Positions 1-6,725 of a stretch of 7,300 nucleotides of DNA are shown piece by piece. How positions within the stretch are numbered: the first letter of the stretch is position 1; each line of letters opens with the position of its first letter. Under the pieces are notes generated by a model, which saw only the letters and a program-made list of their open reading frames with translations, had not been told where the DNA came from and did not search any database. Position numbers and translations under genes: made by a program. The DNA is from Verrucomicrobiales bacterium. Lineage in GTDB: Bacteria; Verrucomicrobiota; Verrucomicrobiia; Verrucomicrobiales; SKLO01. Where the stretch lies: positions 1 through 7,300 of the forward strand of contig SKLO01000645.1 in assembly GCA_007123195.1 (NCBI GenBank), read 5' to 3'.

Positions 1-156
1 GATGATACCACAACCGGAGGCGATGGCCGGACCCGGAACGAATTGGAGGTCGCCGAAGGCAAATGGCGGACCAAGTCCAGCCCATCTTACAGCCGGCCAA
101 TGAGCGAACAGACACCAATGGGTGGGCAGATAGCCGGGGTGTCGGGAGTCCGGGCT

Positions 157-185
157 AACGCCTTGTCAAGGCACAGGGCGGCGTT
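157..185. repeat. Nested inverted repeat
   Basis: GCCTTG (160-165) and CAAGGC (167-172) form a perfect 6-bp inverted repeat around a single T. Independently, AACGCC (157-162) pairs with GGCGTT (180-185). The two pairings share bases and so are mutually exclusive. No T-run follows on either strand, so a classic Rho-independent terminator is not supported. An operator-like palindrome or a switchable RNA stem is possible. Function unknown. Confidence 0.35.
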
Positions 186-314
186 GGTCATGCGCCCTGC
201 ACAGCGGTGCGCAGCACCTTTCGTCCGGGGCCATGCTTCAGGGCATGACGGAGGCTTGCCAGTTGGATGTTCTGGAAAGAGCCTTGCAGAACCATAGGAT
301 GATGATTCCTTGAT

Positions 315-318
315 GGAG
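315..318 (+). promoter_or_regulatory. Ribosome binding site for the YbaK-like gene
   Basis: GGAG ends 10 nt before the ATG at 329. It supports that start over other in-frame candidates. Confidence 0.5.
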
Positions 319-328
319 ACCGCTCAGA

Positions 329-883
329 ATGACCACCCTGACAACCAATGGCGCGGTAAAACCGGATGGCAGCAAGCGTCCCGACGCTGTCCTGCGGGAG
401 GCGGCGCTGACGGTTGCCCTCCACGCCAGCGTCGAGCGCCGCATCCCGGCGCCGGGGTCGACCATGGTGGCGTTCGGCCTGCTGAAACCGGTCGTCAGCT
501 GCGGGCAGGCCGCCGAGGCCAAGGGGATTCCGCTGGCGAATGAGTTGAAGTCGCTCGTGCTGGCGACGCAAAAGGGCTTTGTGGTTCTGCACCTGCCCGG
601 CGACGGCGCCGCCTGCCTCCGCAGGGTCAAGGGGGCCCTTGAAATTCGTGAAGCCTGCCTGGCGGCGCCGGAACAGCTGGCGTCGTTCGGCCTGCGGCCC
701 GGAACGGTGTGCGCGGTCAAGGATCCCGTTTGGAGCCTGCCGCACCTGATCAGCCGGCGGGTGTTCCAGCGGGACCTGGTCTCCACCAACGATGGCACGC
801 TGCAGGGCTACTACCGATTCCAGCCGGCGGTCTTGCTGACCGCCGCTTCGGTCGTGGTGGGCGACTTCGAACGCGCGTCCTGA
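329..883 (+). CDS. YbaK/ProX-type aminoacyl-tRNA editing-domain protein
   Basis: Protein of 184 aa, the usual size for stand-alone YbaK/EbsC/ProXp-type trans-editing proteins, cytosolic enzymes that hydrolyse mischarged aminoacyl-tRNAs. Family features are visible: an N-terminal helical part, then a core (about 65-180) with a conserved-type lysine in NELKSLVL (K74, at the place of the catalytic Lys of YbaK), a VVLHLPGD strand (85-92), the ALEIREACLAAPEQL helix (103-117), the GLRPGTV turn (121-127) and a late TNDGTLQGYYRF strand pair (153-164). The usual G-x-V-S-P loop is replaced by TVCAVKDP, so substrate specificity cannot be read and editing activity is inferred. The ATG at 329 is chosen because GGAG (315-318) lies 10 nt upstream. 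It converges on the ATPase gene with 39 bp between stops. No signal peptide or membrane segment. Confidence 0.75.
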   Translation: MTTLTTNGAVKPDGSKRPDAVLREAALTVALHASVERRIPAPGSTMVAFGLLKPVVSCGQAAEAKGIPLANELKSLVLATQKGFVVLHLPGDGAACLRRVKGALEIREACLAAPEQLASFGLRPGTVCAVKDPVWSLPHLISRRVFQRDLVSTNDGTLQGYYRFQPAVLLTAASVVVGDFERAS

Positions 884-920
884 GGGACGAAGCTGGTGGA
901 TGGCTCAATCCCCCCGTCCC
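884..920. terminator. Possible bidirectional terminator hairpin in convergent gap
   Basis: The 39-bp gap between two converging stop codons contains GGGACG (884-889) pairing with CGTCCC (915-920). Inside it, GGAT (898-901) pairs with ATCC (908-911). Position and symmetry suit a shared terminator. There is no U-tract on either strand, so intrinsic termination is not proven. Confidence 0.35.
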
Positions 921-922
921 GC

Positions 923-2356
923 TCAGTCGAGCGACCGCGGGCTGTCGCCCAAGCGGTCGAGCCACTGCATGAAGTCGGCCATCATCTCGCGGGTGCGCGG
1001 GTTCTTGACCTGCTCGCGGGCCTCGTGGAACCAGCCGCGGCAGGTGGACTTGACGTCCTTGCGCACCTCGAGCAGCAGCCCGGTGGTCAGCGGCACCAAC
1101 CGGCCGCTGGTCATGGCGTCGCCGATGGCCAGATGACTGGCGCGCTCGACCCAGCCGCGCAGGTCGGCGCCGGACAGCCCGCGGCTGGCGTCGGCCAGCG
1201 CGTGGATGTCGATCTGGTCGGTCGGCTTGTCCGCCAGCAGTCGCTTGAGAATGCGGCGGCGGGCGCGGTTGTCGGGTGGTGGCACGAACAAGGCGCGGTC
1301 GAACCGGCCGGGGCGCAACACCTGCGGGTCGAGCGCCCACGGCGTGTTGGTCGCGGCCATCACCAGCACCTCGCTGCCGGGGCTGTGAATGGCGTCAAGC
1401 TCGGCCAGCAACTGGTTGACCACATTGCGCATCTGCGGGTCCCTCAGACGCCGGCGATCGGGCGCGAACGAGTCCGCCTCGTCAAAGAACAGCACCGAGG
1501 GCGACTGCTGGCGGGCGGTTTCAAACAGGTAACGCAGGTTTTTCTCAGTGTTGCCGATGTAGGAATCGAACAGGTCGTGGATGCCGATCGGAAACACCTT
1601 GGCGCGCGATTCGCCGGCAATGGCGCGGCTGACGAGCGACTTGCCGCACCCGGGCGGGCCGTAAAGCAGGATGCCGCCGGCGGCCTGCTGGCCGTAGGCG
1701 CGGAACAGCGAGGGATCCTTGAGCGGATCGAGCAGTCGCGAGCGGATCTCGGCCTTGACCCGTTCCAAGCCGCCAACGGCCTTGAAGCTCAGGCTTCCCG
1801 GATCGATCGGCGCCGGCTGGAACCAGTGTTCGGTGCGCCAGTCGCCCTCTTCATCAAAGTCGTGGTCGTCGTCAAGCGCGTCCTCGTCGGGAAATCCGTG
1901 GCCGTGCCCCCCGTGGCGAGGCTCGCTGCCCACCGGGGCGGGCGCGCGCCGCGGCGGCCGGCCGCCGCGGCCAAGTTCCTTCTCCAGCCCCGGATCGCCG
2001 ATGGCGGAATCAACCGCCAGCGCCTTGTGATACTCCTCCAACGCCTTGCTGCGGTTGTTCTCTGCCAGGTGGATGCGGGACAGGAACAGGTGCGCCGGGG
2101 CGTAGTCCGGATGGTCGCGCAGGATGCGCTCGACGCGCACCGCAGCCTCGGAGGTCTTGCCGTCGAGGAACAGCACCCGGGCCACGCCCAGCTGGGCCTC
2201 GTAATGAGCCGGTTCAAGCGTCAGCAGGCGTTCGAACGCCTGACGGGCCTCGGTGAACTGGAGGTCGTCCAGGCAGCGTTGTCCGTAAAGCAGCAGCAGC
2301 GCGGTGTTGCCGGGCGACCGGCGCAGGGCGCGGCGAAGAGAGTCGAGATCAGGCAT
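923..2356 (-). CDS. TPR-repeat protein with a C-terminal AAA ATPase domain
   Basis: Protein of 477 aa. Residues about 15-118 form three TPR-like helical hairpins. Residues 130-172 are a Gly/Pro/His- then Asp/Glu-rich linker. Residues about 190-420 are a single classical AAA module: Walker A GPPGCGKS (233-240), pore loop YIG (266-268), Walker B VLFFDEAD (288-295), sensor-1 Asn337 in ATNTPW, arginine fingers in RPGRFDR (R351, R354) and a GLSGADL sensor-2 helix (393-399). All residues for ATP hydrolysis and hexamer action are present. There is no protease domain, membrane segment or signal peptide, so it is not FtsH; a cytosolic remodelling ATPase whose TPRs bind a client or partner is inferred. 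The ATG at 2356 overlaps the trpG stop by 8 nt with only a weak Shine-Dalgarno match, suggesting translational coupling and co-transcription with trpEG. Substrate unknown. Confidence 0.9.
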   Translation of the reverse strand: MPDLDSLRRALRRSPGNTALLLLYGQRCLDDLQFTEARQAFERLLTLEPAHYEAQLGVARVLFLDGKTSEAAVRVERILRDHPDYAPAHLFLSRIHLAENNRSKALEEYHKALAVDSAIGDPGLEKELGRGGRPPRRAPAPVGSEPRHGGHGHGFPDEDALDDDHDFDEEGDWRTEHWFQPAPIDPGSLSFKAVGGLERVKAEIRSRLLDPLKDPSLFRAYGQQAAGGILLYGPPGCGKSLVSRAIAGESRAKVFPIGIHDLFDSYIGNTEKNLRYLFETARQQSPSVLFFDEADSFAPDRRRLRDPQMRNVVNQLLAELDAIHSPGSEVLVMAATNTPWALDPQVLRPGRFDRALFVPPPDNRARRRILKRLLADKPTDQIDIHALADASRGLSGADLRGWVERASHLAIGDAMTSGRLVPLTTGLLLEVRKDVKSTCRGWFHEAREQVKNPRTREMMADFMQWLDRLGDSPRSLD

Positions 2357-2975
2357 CGTGGCTCGCAGTAGAGATTAGCGGCGCGGGCGAAGCGGGGCAA
2401 GCCCCGGGCGCCGGCAGGTCGAGAAAGTTTTGCAAAAGGGTGCGCCCGTGCTGGGTGAGGATCGATTCCGGATGGAACTGGACTCCGTGCACCGGGTGCT
2501 CCCGGTGACGCAGGCCCATGATCTCGCCCTCGGCGGTTTCCGCGCACAGATCGAGACAATCGGGCAGCGACTCGCGTTCAACGATCAGCGAATGGTAGCG
2601 GGTGGCCACGAACGGCGAGGGCAACCCGGCGAACAGGCCGGCACCGTCGTGCAGCACCGGCGAGGTCTTGCCGTGCATCAGGCGCGGGGCGCGGATGACG
2701 CGCCCGCCGTAGACCTCGCCCAGGCACTGGTGACCGAGGCAGACCCCGAGAATCGGCAGCCGGCTGCCAAACCGGCGGATGACATCGCTGCTGATGCCGG
2801 CTTCCTTGGGCGTGCACGGCCCGGGCGAGATGCAGATGCGCTCCGGCCGCAACTCCTCGATCTGGTCGAGCGTGAGCGCGTCGTTGCGATGCACCTCCAT
2901 CTCCGCCCCCAGTTCGCCGAAATACTGCACCAGGTTGTAGGTGAAGGAGTCGTAGTTGTCGATGACAAGCAGCAC
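2349..2975 (-). CDS. trpG: Anthranilate synthase component II (glutamine amidotransferase)
   Basis: Protein of 208 aa, a class I glutamine amidotransferase that hydrolyses glutamine and passes ammonia to TrpE for anthranilate synthesis in the cytosol. The N-terminus MLLVIDNYDSFTYNLVQYF is canonical for TrpG/PabA. The oxyanion segment ISPGPCTPKEAG (49-60), nucleophile Cys79 in GVCLGHQ (77-83), and His168/Glu170 in VQFHPES (165-171) complete the triad. The start is GTG at 2975, required by the conserved N-terminus and supported by GAGG (2986-2989) 10 nt upstream. The last 20 residues (PAPGACPASP onward) go beyond the usual C-terminus and run into the ATPase start. trpE ends 95 bp upstream. TrpG-type subunits often also serve PabB in folate synthesis; I see no second copy here, so a dual role is possible. 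Confidence 0.95.
   Translation of the reverse strand: MLLVIDNYDSFTYNLVQYFGELGAEMEVHRNDALTLDQIEELRPERICISPGPCTPKEAGISSDVIRRFGSRLPILGVCLGHQCLGEVYGGRVIRAPRLMHGKTSPVLHDGAGLFAGLPSPFVATRYHSLIVERESLPDCLDLCAETAEGEIMGLRHREHPVHGVQFHPESILTQHGRTLLQNFLDLPAPGACPASPAPLISTASHDA
2380..2412 (-). repeat. GC-rich hairpin in the trpG 3' end, before the ATPase start
   Basis: CGGGGC (2393-2398) and GCCCCG (2401-2406) are perfect inverted repeats around AA, flanked by GGCGC (2380-2384) pairing with GCGCC (2408-2412). The structure lies in the last trpG codons, about 25 nt upstream of the ATPase ATG. It could affect coupling or ATPase translation, or simply reflect high-GC coding sequence. Confidence 0.3.
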
Positions 2976-3070
2976 GGCAGTGGGACCTCGGTCGGTGGTT
3001 GGGTGGCGGCGCGGGCGCCCGGCTCGGTTCAGGATGGGGCCGCGGCGGCGGCGGCGTCAAGCGCGGGATG
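2976..3070 (-). other. trpE-trpG spacer
   Basis: A 95-bp gap between the trpE stop and the trpG GTG, long for two subunits of one enzyme. It contains a 10-nt perfect palindrome CGGGCGCCCG (3012-3021), a short CGG trinucleotide run (3043-3056) and the trpG ribosome binding site GAGG (2986-2989). No promoter is clear; the genes are probably co-transcribed. Confidence 0.4.
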
Positions 3071-4615
3071 TCACTCGGACAACTCGCCCGCGCGGCGGAT
3101 GGCGCGCAGCAGGGCCGCGGCCTTGTTGACGGTCTCGTTGTATTCGTAGGTCGGGTCCGAGTCCGCCACCACCCCGGCACCGGCCTGGACATAGGCCTGA
3201 CCGTCCTTGAGCACGCAGGTGCGCAGCGCGATGCAGCTGTCGAGCGCACCGTCAAAGCCGAAATACCCCACCGCCCCCGAGTAGGCGCCGCGCTTGTGCT
3301 TCTCCAACCCGTTGATGATCTCCATGGCACGCACCTTGGGCGATCCCGAAACCGTGCCCGCCGGGAACGTCGCCCGCATGACATCATACGCGCTGGCCCC
3401 GGGTCGCAGTTTCCCCCGCACGTTGGATACAATGTGCATGACGTGCGAATAGCGTTCGATGATCATCAGGTCATCGACCTCGACCGTGCCGAATTCGGCG
3501 ATCCGCCCGACGTCGTTGCGCGCCAGGTCGACCAGCATGATGTGCTCGGCGCGCTCTTTGTGGTCGTTAAGCAAATCGCGCGCCAGCTCGTCATCCTCCG
3601 TCTCGGTCGCACCGCGCCAGCGGGTGCCGGCGATCGGCCGGATCTCGATGGTTTGACCGATGCAACGCACGTGCACCTCCGGCGAGCTGCCGACCAGGCT
3701 GAAGCCGTCCGGGAACTGCAGGCAGAACATGTAAGGCGATGGATTGACGTGCCGCAGCGCCCGGTAGAGCGTCAGCGGGCTGCCGTCGTAGGGCACCGCG
3801 AACCGCTGCGAAGGCACCACCTGGAAGATGTCCCCGGACGCTATGTAATCCTTGCTCCGGCGCACCATGGCCTCGTATTCGCCCTGGCTGGTGTTGCTGG
3901 CTGCCTCGGGGGCGGTGCCGTTCGGCTGCGGCGAGAACGCCTGCAGCGGCCGGTGCGGCAGCGGCGTCTCCAGCCTGGCCACCAGATCCTTCAGCCGCGC
4001 GGTGGCGTCGGCGTATGCCTCGGCCGGCGATTCAAACCGGCGCAGATCAGCCCCGGCCACCAGCTGCATCTTGCGGAACCGATGGTCGAAAATCACCACC
4101 GTGTCGGTGACAAAGAACGCCAGGTCCGGCAGCCCCAGCGGGTCGGGCGGCGGCGCCGGCAGGGTCGGCTCAAAGAACCGCACCATGTCGTAGGCCAGGA
4201 ACCCGACCGCCCCGCCGTGGAACACCGGCAAGCCCTCGACCTTGGCCGGCCGGTAGCCGGCCATCCACTGCTCCAGTTCCGCCAGCGGCTCGGTTTCCGT
4301 CTGCCACTCATGCACCCCGTCGGCATCGGTCCGGGTCATCTTGCGGCCGTGCGCCTGCAGCAGCGCCGCCGGCCGGCCGCCGAGGATCGAGTAGCGCCCC
4401 GAATCGGCGGTCATCTCGGCCGATTCAAACAGGAAACTCGCGCTGCCGGCCTCGGCCACCTTCTGATAGGCCGACAACGGGGTCTCGTAGTCAGCCGCCA
4501 GCTCGGTGAACACCGGGATCAGGTTGCAACCCTCGGCGGCCAGACGGTCAAAGGTCGGGCGGTCGGGCGACAGCGGCAGGTTGAATTCGGTGGTCACAAG
4601 GCGAACCGGGAGCAT
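3071..4615 (-). CDS. trpE: Anthranilate synthase component I
   Basis: Protein of 514 aa from the chosen ATG, typical for TrpE. It converts chorismate plus ammonia to anthranilate and pyruvate with Mg2+, partnered by TrpG. Seen in order: an N-terminal regulatory domain with LFES (62-65), at the place of the LLES tryptophan feedback motif; then the chorismate-binding domain (about 245-505) with SGDIFQVVPSQRF (260-272), GSSPE (309-313), RPIAGTRWRG (326-335), HIMLVDLARNDVGR (358-371), FPAGTVSGSPK (417-427) and AGAGVVADSDP (478-488). The frame is open further upstream to a GTG at 4717, but those 34 residues are Arg/Ala/Ser-rich, unlike TrpE, and reach into the sulfatase ribosome binding region, so the ATG at 4615 is preferred. 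No clear Shine-Dalgarno precedes it. PabB is the main alternative; the LFES element and trpG pairing favour TrpE. Confidence 0.95.
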   Translation of the reverse strand: MLPVRLVTTEFNLPLSPDRPTFDRLAAEGCNLIPVFTELAADYETPLSAYQKVAEAGSASFLFESAEMTADSGRYSILGGRPAALLQAHGRKMTRTDADGVHEWQTETEPLAELEQWMAGYRPAKVEGLPVFHGGAVGFLAYDMVRFFEPTLPAPPPDPLGLPDLAFFVTDTVVIFDHRFRKMQLVAGADLRRFESPAEAYADATARLKDLVARLETPLPHRPLQAFSPQPNGTAPEAASNTSQGEYEAMVRRSKDYIASGDIFQVVPSQRFAVPYDGSPLTLYRALRHVNPSPYMFCLQFPDGFSLVGSSPEVHVRCIGQTIEIRPIAGTRWRGATETEDDELARDLLNDHKERAEHIMLVDLARNDVGRIAEFGTVEVDDLMIIERYSHVMHIVSNVRGKLRPGASAYDVMRATFPAGTVSGSPKVRAMEIINGLEKHKRGAYSGAVGYFGFDGALDSCIALRTCVLKDGQAYVQAGAGVVADSDPTYEYNETVNKAAALLRAIRRAGELSE

Positions 4616-4737
4616 GGCGCAGGTGGGTCGACGGCGCAACCGGTGGTTGCCACTGCTTGCGGCGCCTTCCGCAGCTGCCGCGCTCCCGCACGGCCGGCGG
4701 AAAATCGGGTTGCCCACCCCGCCGCAGGAGTCTAGCC
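4616..4737. promoter_or_regulatory. Divergent trpE / sulfatase promoter region
   Basis: These 122 bp must carry initiation signals for both genes unless transcription starts inside one of them. No good -35/-10 pair was recognised. Two stems are visible: GCAACC (4636-4641) with GGTTGC (4645-4650), and TGCGG (4658-4662) with CCGCA (4669-4673). On the trpE side there are no tandem Trp codons and no leader peptide, so classical attenuation is unlikely. Repressor control cannot be judged by eye. Confidence 0.4.
4726..4730 (+). promoter_or_regulatory. Ribosome binding site for the sulfatase
   Basis: AGGAG ends 7 nt before GTG at 4738 and 13 nt before ATG at 4744. The spacing favours the GTG as the start, although the ATG remains possible. 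Confidence 0.6.
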
Positions 4738-6363
4738 GTGGGCATGAGATCCACCCCGCTCTTGTGCCTGTGCCTGTGCCTGTTGTCCCTGCTCGCCGCC
4801 AGCGGCTGGACCCACGCCGCAGCCGCGGATGAACGGCCGAACATCGTGTTCATCTTCAGCGATGACCACTCGCCCAACGCCATCGGCGCCTACGACCGCT
4901 GGCTGAAGTCGGTCGATCCGACGCCCGCCATCGACCGGTTGGCGGCCGAGGGCATGCTGTTCGAGCGCAGCTATTGCACCAACTCGATCTGCGGCCCGGT
5001 GCGCGCAGTGATCGAGACCGGCCTGCACAGCCACCTGAACGGGTTCCGGCGCAACGGCGACCAGTTCGACTGGGACCAGCAGACCTTTCCCAAGCTGATG
5101 CGCGACGCGGGTTACCAGACCGTGATGTATGGCAAATACCACATGGGCGGCACCCCGCAGGGTTACGACGAATGGATGGTGCTGCCGGGACAGGGCGACT
5201 ATTTCAATCCCGACTTCATCACCCCGGACGGCAACGTCCGGATCGACGGCCACTGCACCGACGTCGTCACCGACCTGGCGGTGCGATGGCTCAAGGAACA
5301 GCGCGATCCGGATCAGCCGTTCCTGCTGCGCGTGCAGCACAAGGCGCCACACCGCAACTGGATGCCGGCGCTGCGCCACCTCGACACCTTCGACGACGTG
5401 CTCATCCCCGAGCCGCCGACCTTGTTCCAGAATCACAAGACCCAGGCCTCGCCGTCGCGCTACCAGGAAATGGAAATCGACCGCCACCTCGACATCCACT
5501 ACGACCTGTTCCTCGACCTGACACCCGATGTGGAGCCGGAGCCAACCCAGCAGCGACAGGACCGGTCCGGCTGGAACAACATGCGTAAAATGAGCGAGCA
5601 ACAGCTGACCGCCTGGCGCGATCACTTCGGCCCGCACGACGAGGCGTTCCACGCCGCCGGCCTCGAGGGCGAGGACCTGGTGCGCTGGAAATTCCAGCGC
5701 TACATGCGCAACTACCTCGGCTGCATCCGCGGCGTCGACGAAAGCGTCGCCACCCTGATGACCACCCTTGAGGAACTGGGGCTCGAGGAAAACACCATCG
5801 TGATCTACTCCTCCGATCAGGGATTCTACCTGGGCGACCGCGGCTGGTACGACAAGCGCTGGATGTATGAGAACTCGTTCGAGATGCCGCTGATCATCAA
5901 GTGGCCGGGCGTCACCGAGCCGGGATCGCGCAACACCGACCTGGTGCAGAACCTGGATTACGCCTCGACCTTCCTTCACATGGCCGGGCTGGAGATTCCC
6001 GGCAACATGCAGGGCCGGTCCATCGTGCCCCTGCTCAAAGGCGAGAGCCCCGGCGACTGGCGCGACGCGATCTACTATCATTACTTCGAATACCCGAGCG
6101 TTCACATGGTCGCCCGGCACCGCGGCGTGCGCACGGATCGCTTCAAGCTGATCCACTACTACCAGTTCGGCGAATGGGAGTTCTACGATCTCGACACCGA
6201 CCCTCACGAACAGGCCAACCAGTATGACAACCCGTGGTATGCGGAGCAGGTGCGGGACCTGAAGAAGCGGCTGGAGGAGCTGCGGGAGCAATACGAGGAC
6301 GACTCCGACATCTCCGAGCAGCCGGACGAGTGGAAGGCGCAGTTCCGCCCGGACGCGGAATGA
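4738..6363 (+). CDS. Secreted type I (formylglycine) sulfatase
   Basis: Protein of 541 aa that hydrolyses a sulfate ester, most likely on a carbohydrate. A signal peptide is clear: Arg4, a Leu/Cys-rich core (8-22), then an Ala-rich cleavage region (27-30). The mature domain opens with RPNIVFIFSDDHS (33-45; Asp42 and Asp43 as metal ligands). The active-site CGPVR (85-89) followed by AVIETG fits C-x-P-x-R, so Cys85 would become formylglycine; Val replaces the more usual Ser or Ala. YGKYHMG (131-137), HKAPH (201-205), SSDQG (358-362, second metal pair D360/Q361) and Lys373 in WYDKRW follow. A DUF4976-like C-terminal domain with RGVRTDRFKLIHY begins near 462. It looks closest to N-acetylglucosamine-6-sulfatase-like or mucin-desulfating bacterial sulfatases, but substrate cannot be assigned. 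No maturase is present in the window. ATG 4744 is an alternative start. Confidence 0.92.
   Translation: MGMRSTPLLCLCLCLLSLLAASGWTHAAAADERPNIVFIFSDDHSPNAIGAYDRWLKSVDPTPAIDRLAAEGMLFERSYCTNSICGPVRAVIETGLHSHLNGFRRNGDQFDWDQQTFPKLMRDAGYQTVMYGKYHMGGTPQGYDEWMVLPGQGDYFNPDFITPDGNVRIDGHCTDVVTDLAVRWLKEQRDPDQPFLLRVQHKAPHRNWMPALRHLDTFDDVLIPEPPTLFQNHKTQASPSRYQEMEIDRHLDIHYDLFLDLTPDVEPEPTQQRQDRSGWNNMRKMSEQQLTAWRDHFGPHDEAFHAAGLEGEDLVRWKFQRYMRNYLGCIRGVDESVATLMTTLEELGLEENTIVIYSSDQGFYLGDRGWYDKRWMYENSFEMPLIIKWPGVTEPGSRNTDLVQNLDYASTFLHMAGLEIPGNMQGRSIVPLLKGESPGDWRDAIYYHYFEYPSVHMVARHRGVRTDRFKLIHYYQFGEWEFYDLDTDPHEQANQYDNPWYAEQVRDLKKRLEELREQYEDDSDISEQPDEWKAQFRPDAE
4763..4783 (+). repeat. Hexanucleotide tandem repeat in signal-peptide codons
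   Basis: TGTGCC occurs three and a half times in tandem and encodes alternating Leu-Cys in the hydrophobic core of the sulfatase signal peptide. Gain or loss of a unit keeps the reading frame and changes core length by two residues. Confidence 0.6.
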
Positions 6364-6446
6364 CGATGGCTCGGCTGAGGGGCGGCAGCCCCGAAGAACC
6401 AGTTGCCTCAACCTGTCATCCCTGAGCGTGCGCCCCCTCCGCCACA

Positions 6447-6480
6447 CCCTCCCCGCGCCCGCAGGGCGCGCTATGGAGGG
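6447..6480. terminator. Strong hairpin downstream of the sulfatase (possible terminator)
   Basis: CGCGCCC (6454-6460) pairs with GGGCGCG (6464-6470) around a GCA loop. The stem continues with CCCTCC (6447-6452) against GGAGGG (6475-6480) across an internal loop. It starts about 83 nt after the sulfatase stop. No U-tract follows, so intrinsic termination is uncertain. Confidence 0.4.
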
Positions 6481-6556
6481 CGGTCTCCTGTCCGCCTGCC
6501 AATGAAACCGCGCATCAATGAACCCTTGGCATCGCGCGCAAGCTCCCGCCAAGGCC

Positions 6557-6593
6557 CACGGGGACGCCGCTGCCACAGTCACGCGCCCCCGTG
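6557..6593. repeat. Inverted repeat with GGGGACGCCGC core
   Basis: CACGGGG (6557-6563) pairs with CCCCGTG (6587-6593), and after an A-C mismatch CGC (6565-6567) pairs with GCG (6583-6585), giving an 11-position stem. Its left half contains the 13-nt string CGGGGACGCCGCT (6559-6571), found again at 7226-7238. Could be a terminator or a copy of a dispersed repeat. Confidence 0.4.
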
Positions 6594-6725
6594 AACACAA
6601 TCCACCCTGCGGCGCGAAACCTCCCACCGCTCCCGCATCACCCACAAATCCCGCCGACCGCTTGCGTGACGGAGGGGCGACGTCCTCGCCGCCCGCGAAT
6701 GCTCGGCGGATGAAGGAGCCAATGA

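Larger units (their letters stand above)
1..328. other. Left-edge region without an assignable gene
   Basis: No recognisable gene lies here. A plus-strand frame is open from base 1 to the stop ending at 297 (about 98 codons, continuing off the left edge), but its translation resembles no family I know. Its third codon positions are only moderately GC-rich, unlike the confirmed genes, so I do not call it coding; it could still be the 3' end of a gene starting outside the window. The stretch holds an odd 13-nt inverted repeat at 160-172 inside a longer imperfect one (157-185), and a small 5-bp stem at 232-247. These could be a terminator for an upstream gene or part of the leader of the following gene. 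No convincing sigma-70 promoter was found. Confidence 0.4.

Noticed and set aside
188..798. Minus-strand open frames opposite the YbaK-like gene
   Set aside because: Arg/Gln-rich translations without domains; the plus-strand frame has a ribosome binding site and the YbaK fold pattern.
896..2371. 491-codon plus-strand open frame
   Set aside because: It lies antisense to the TPR-AAA gene, whose motifs are unmistakable; the antisense translation is Val/Ala/Gln/Arg-rich with no family features, as expected opposite a gene with GC-rich third positions.
2578..3432. Long minus-strand frame bridging trpE and trpG
   Set aside because: It is a frame shadow of two clear genes. It gives no evidence for a TrpE-TrpG fusion; the trpE stop and trpG start are both well supported.
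4616..4717. N-terminal extension of TrpE to a GTG at 4717
   Set aside because: The 34 added residues are Arg/Ser/Ala-rich, unlike TrpE, and would place the start almost on the sulfatase ribosome binding site.
2999..4735. 578-codon plus-strand open frame
   Set aside because: Antisense shadow of trpE; low-complexity Arg/His/Gly/Val content and no recognisable domain.
4732..6645. 637-codon minus-strand open frame
   Set aside because: Antisense shadow of the sulfatase, extended into the gene-free region; no family features.
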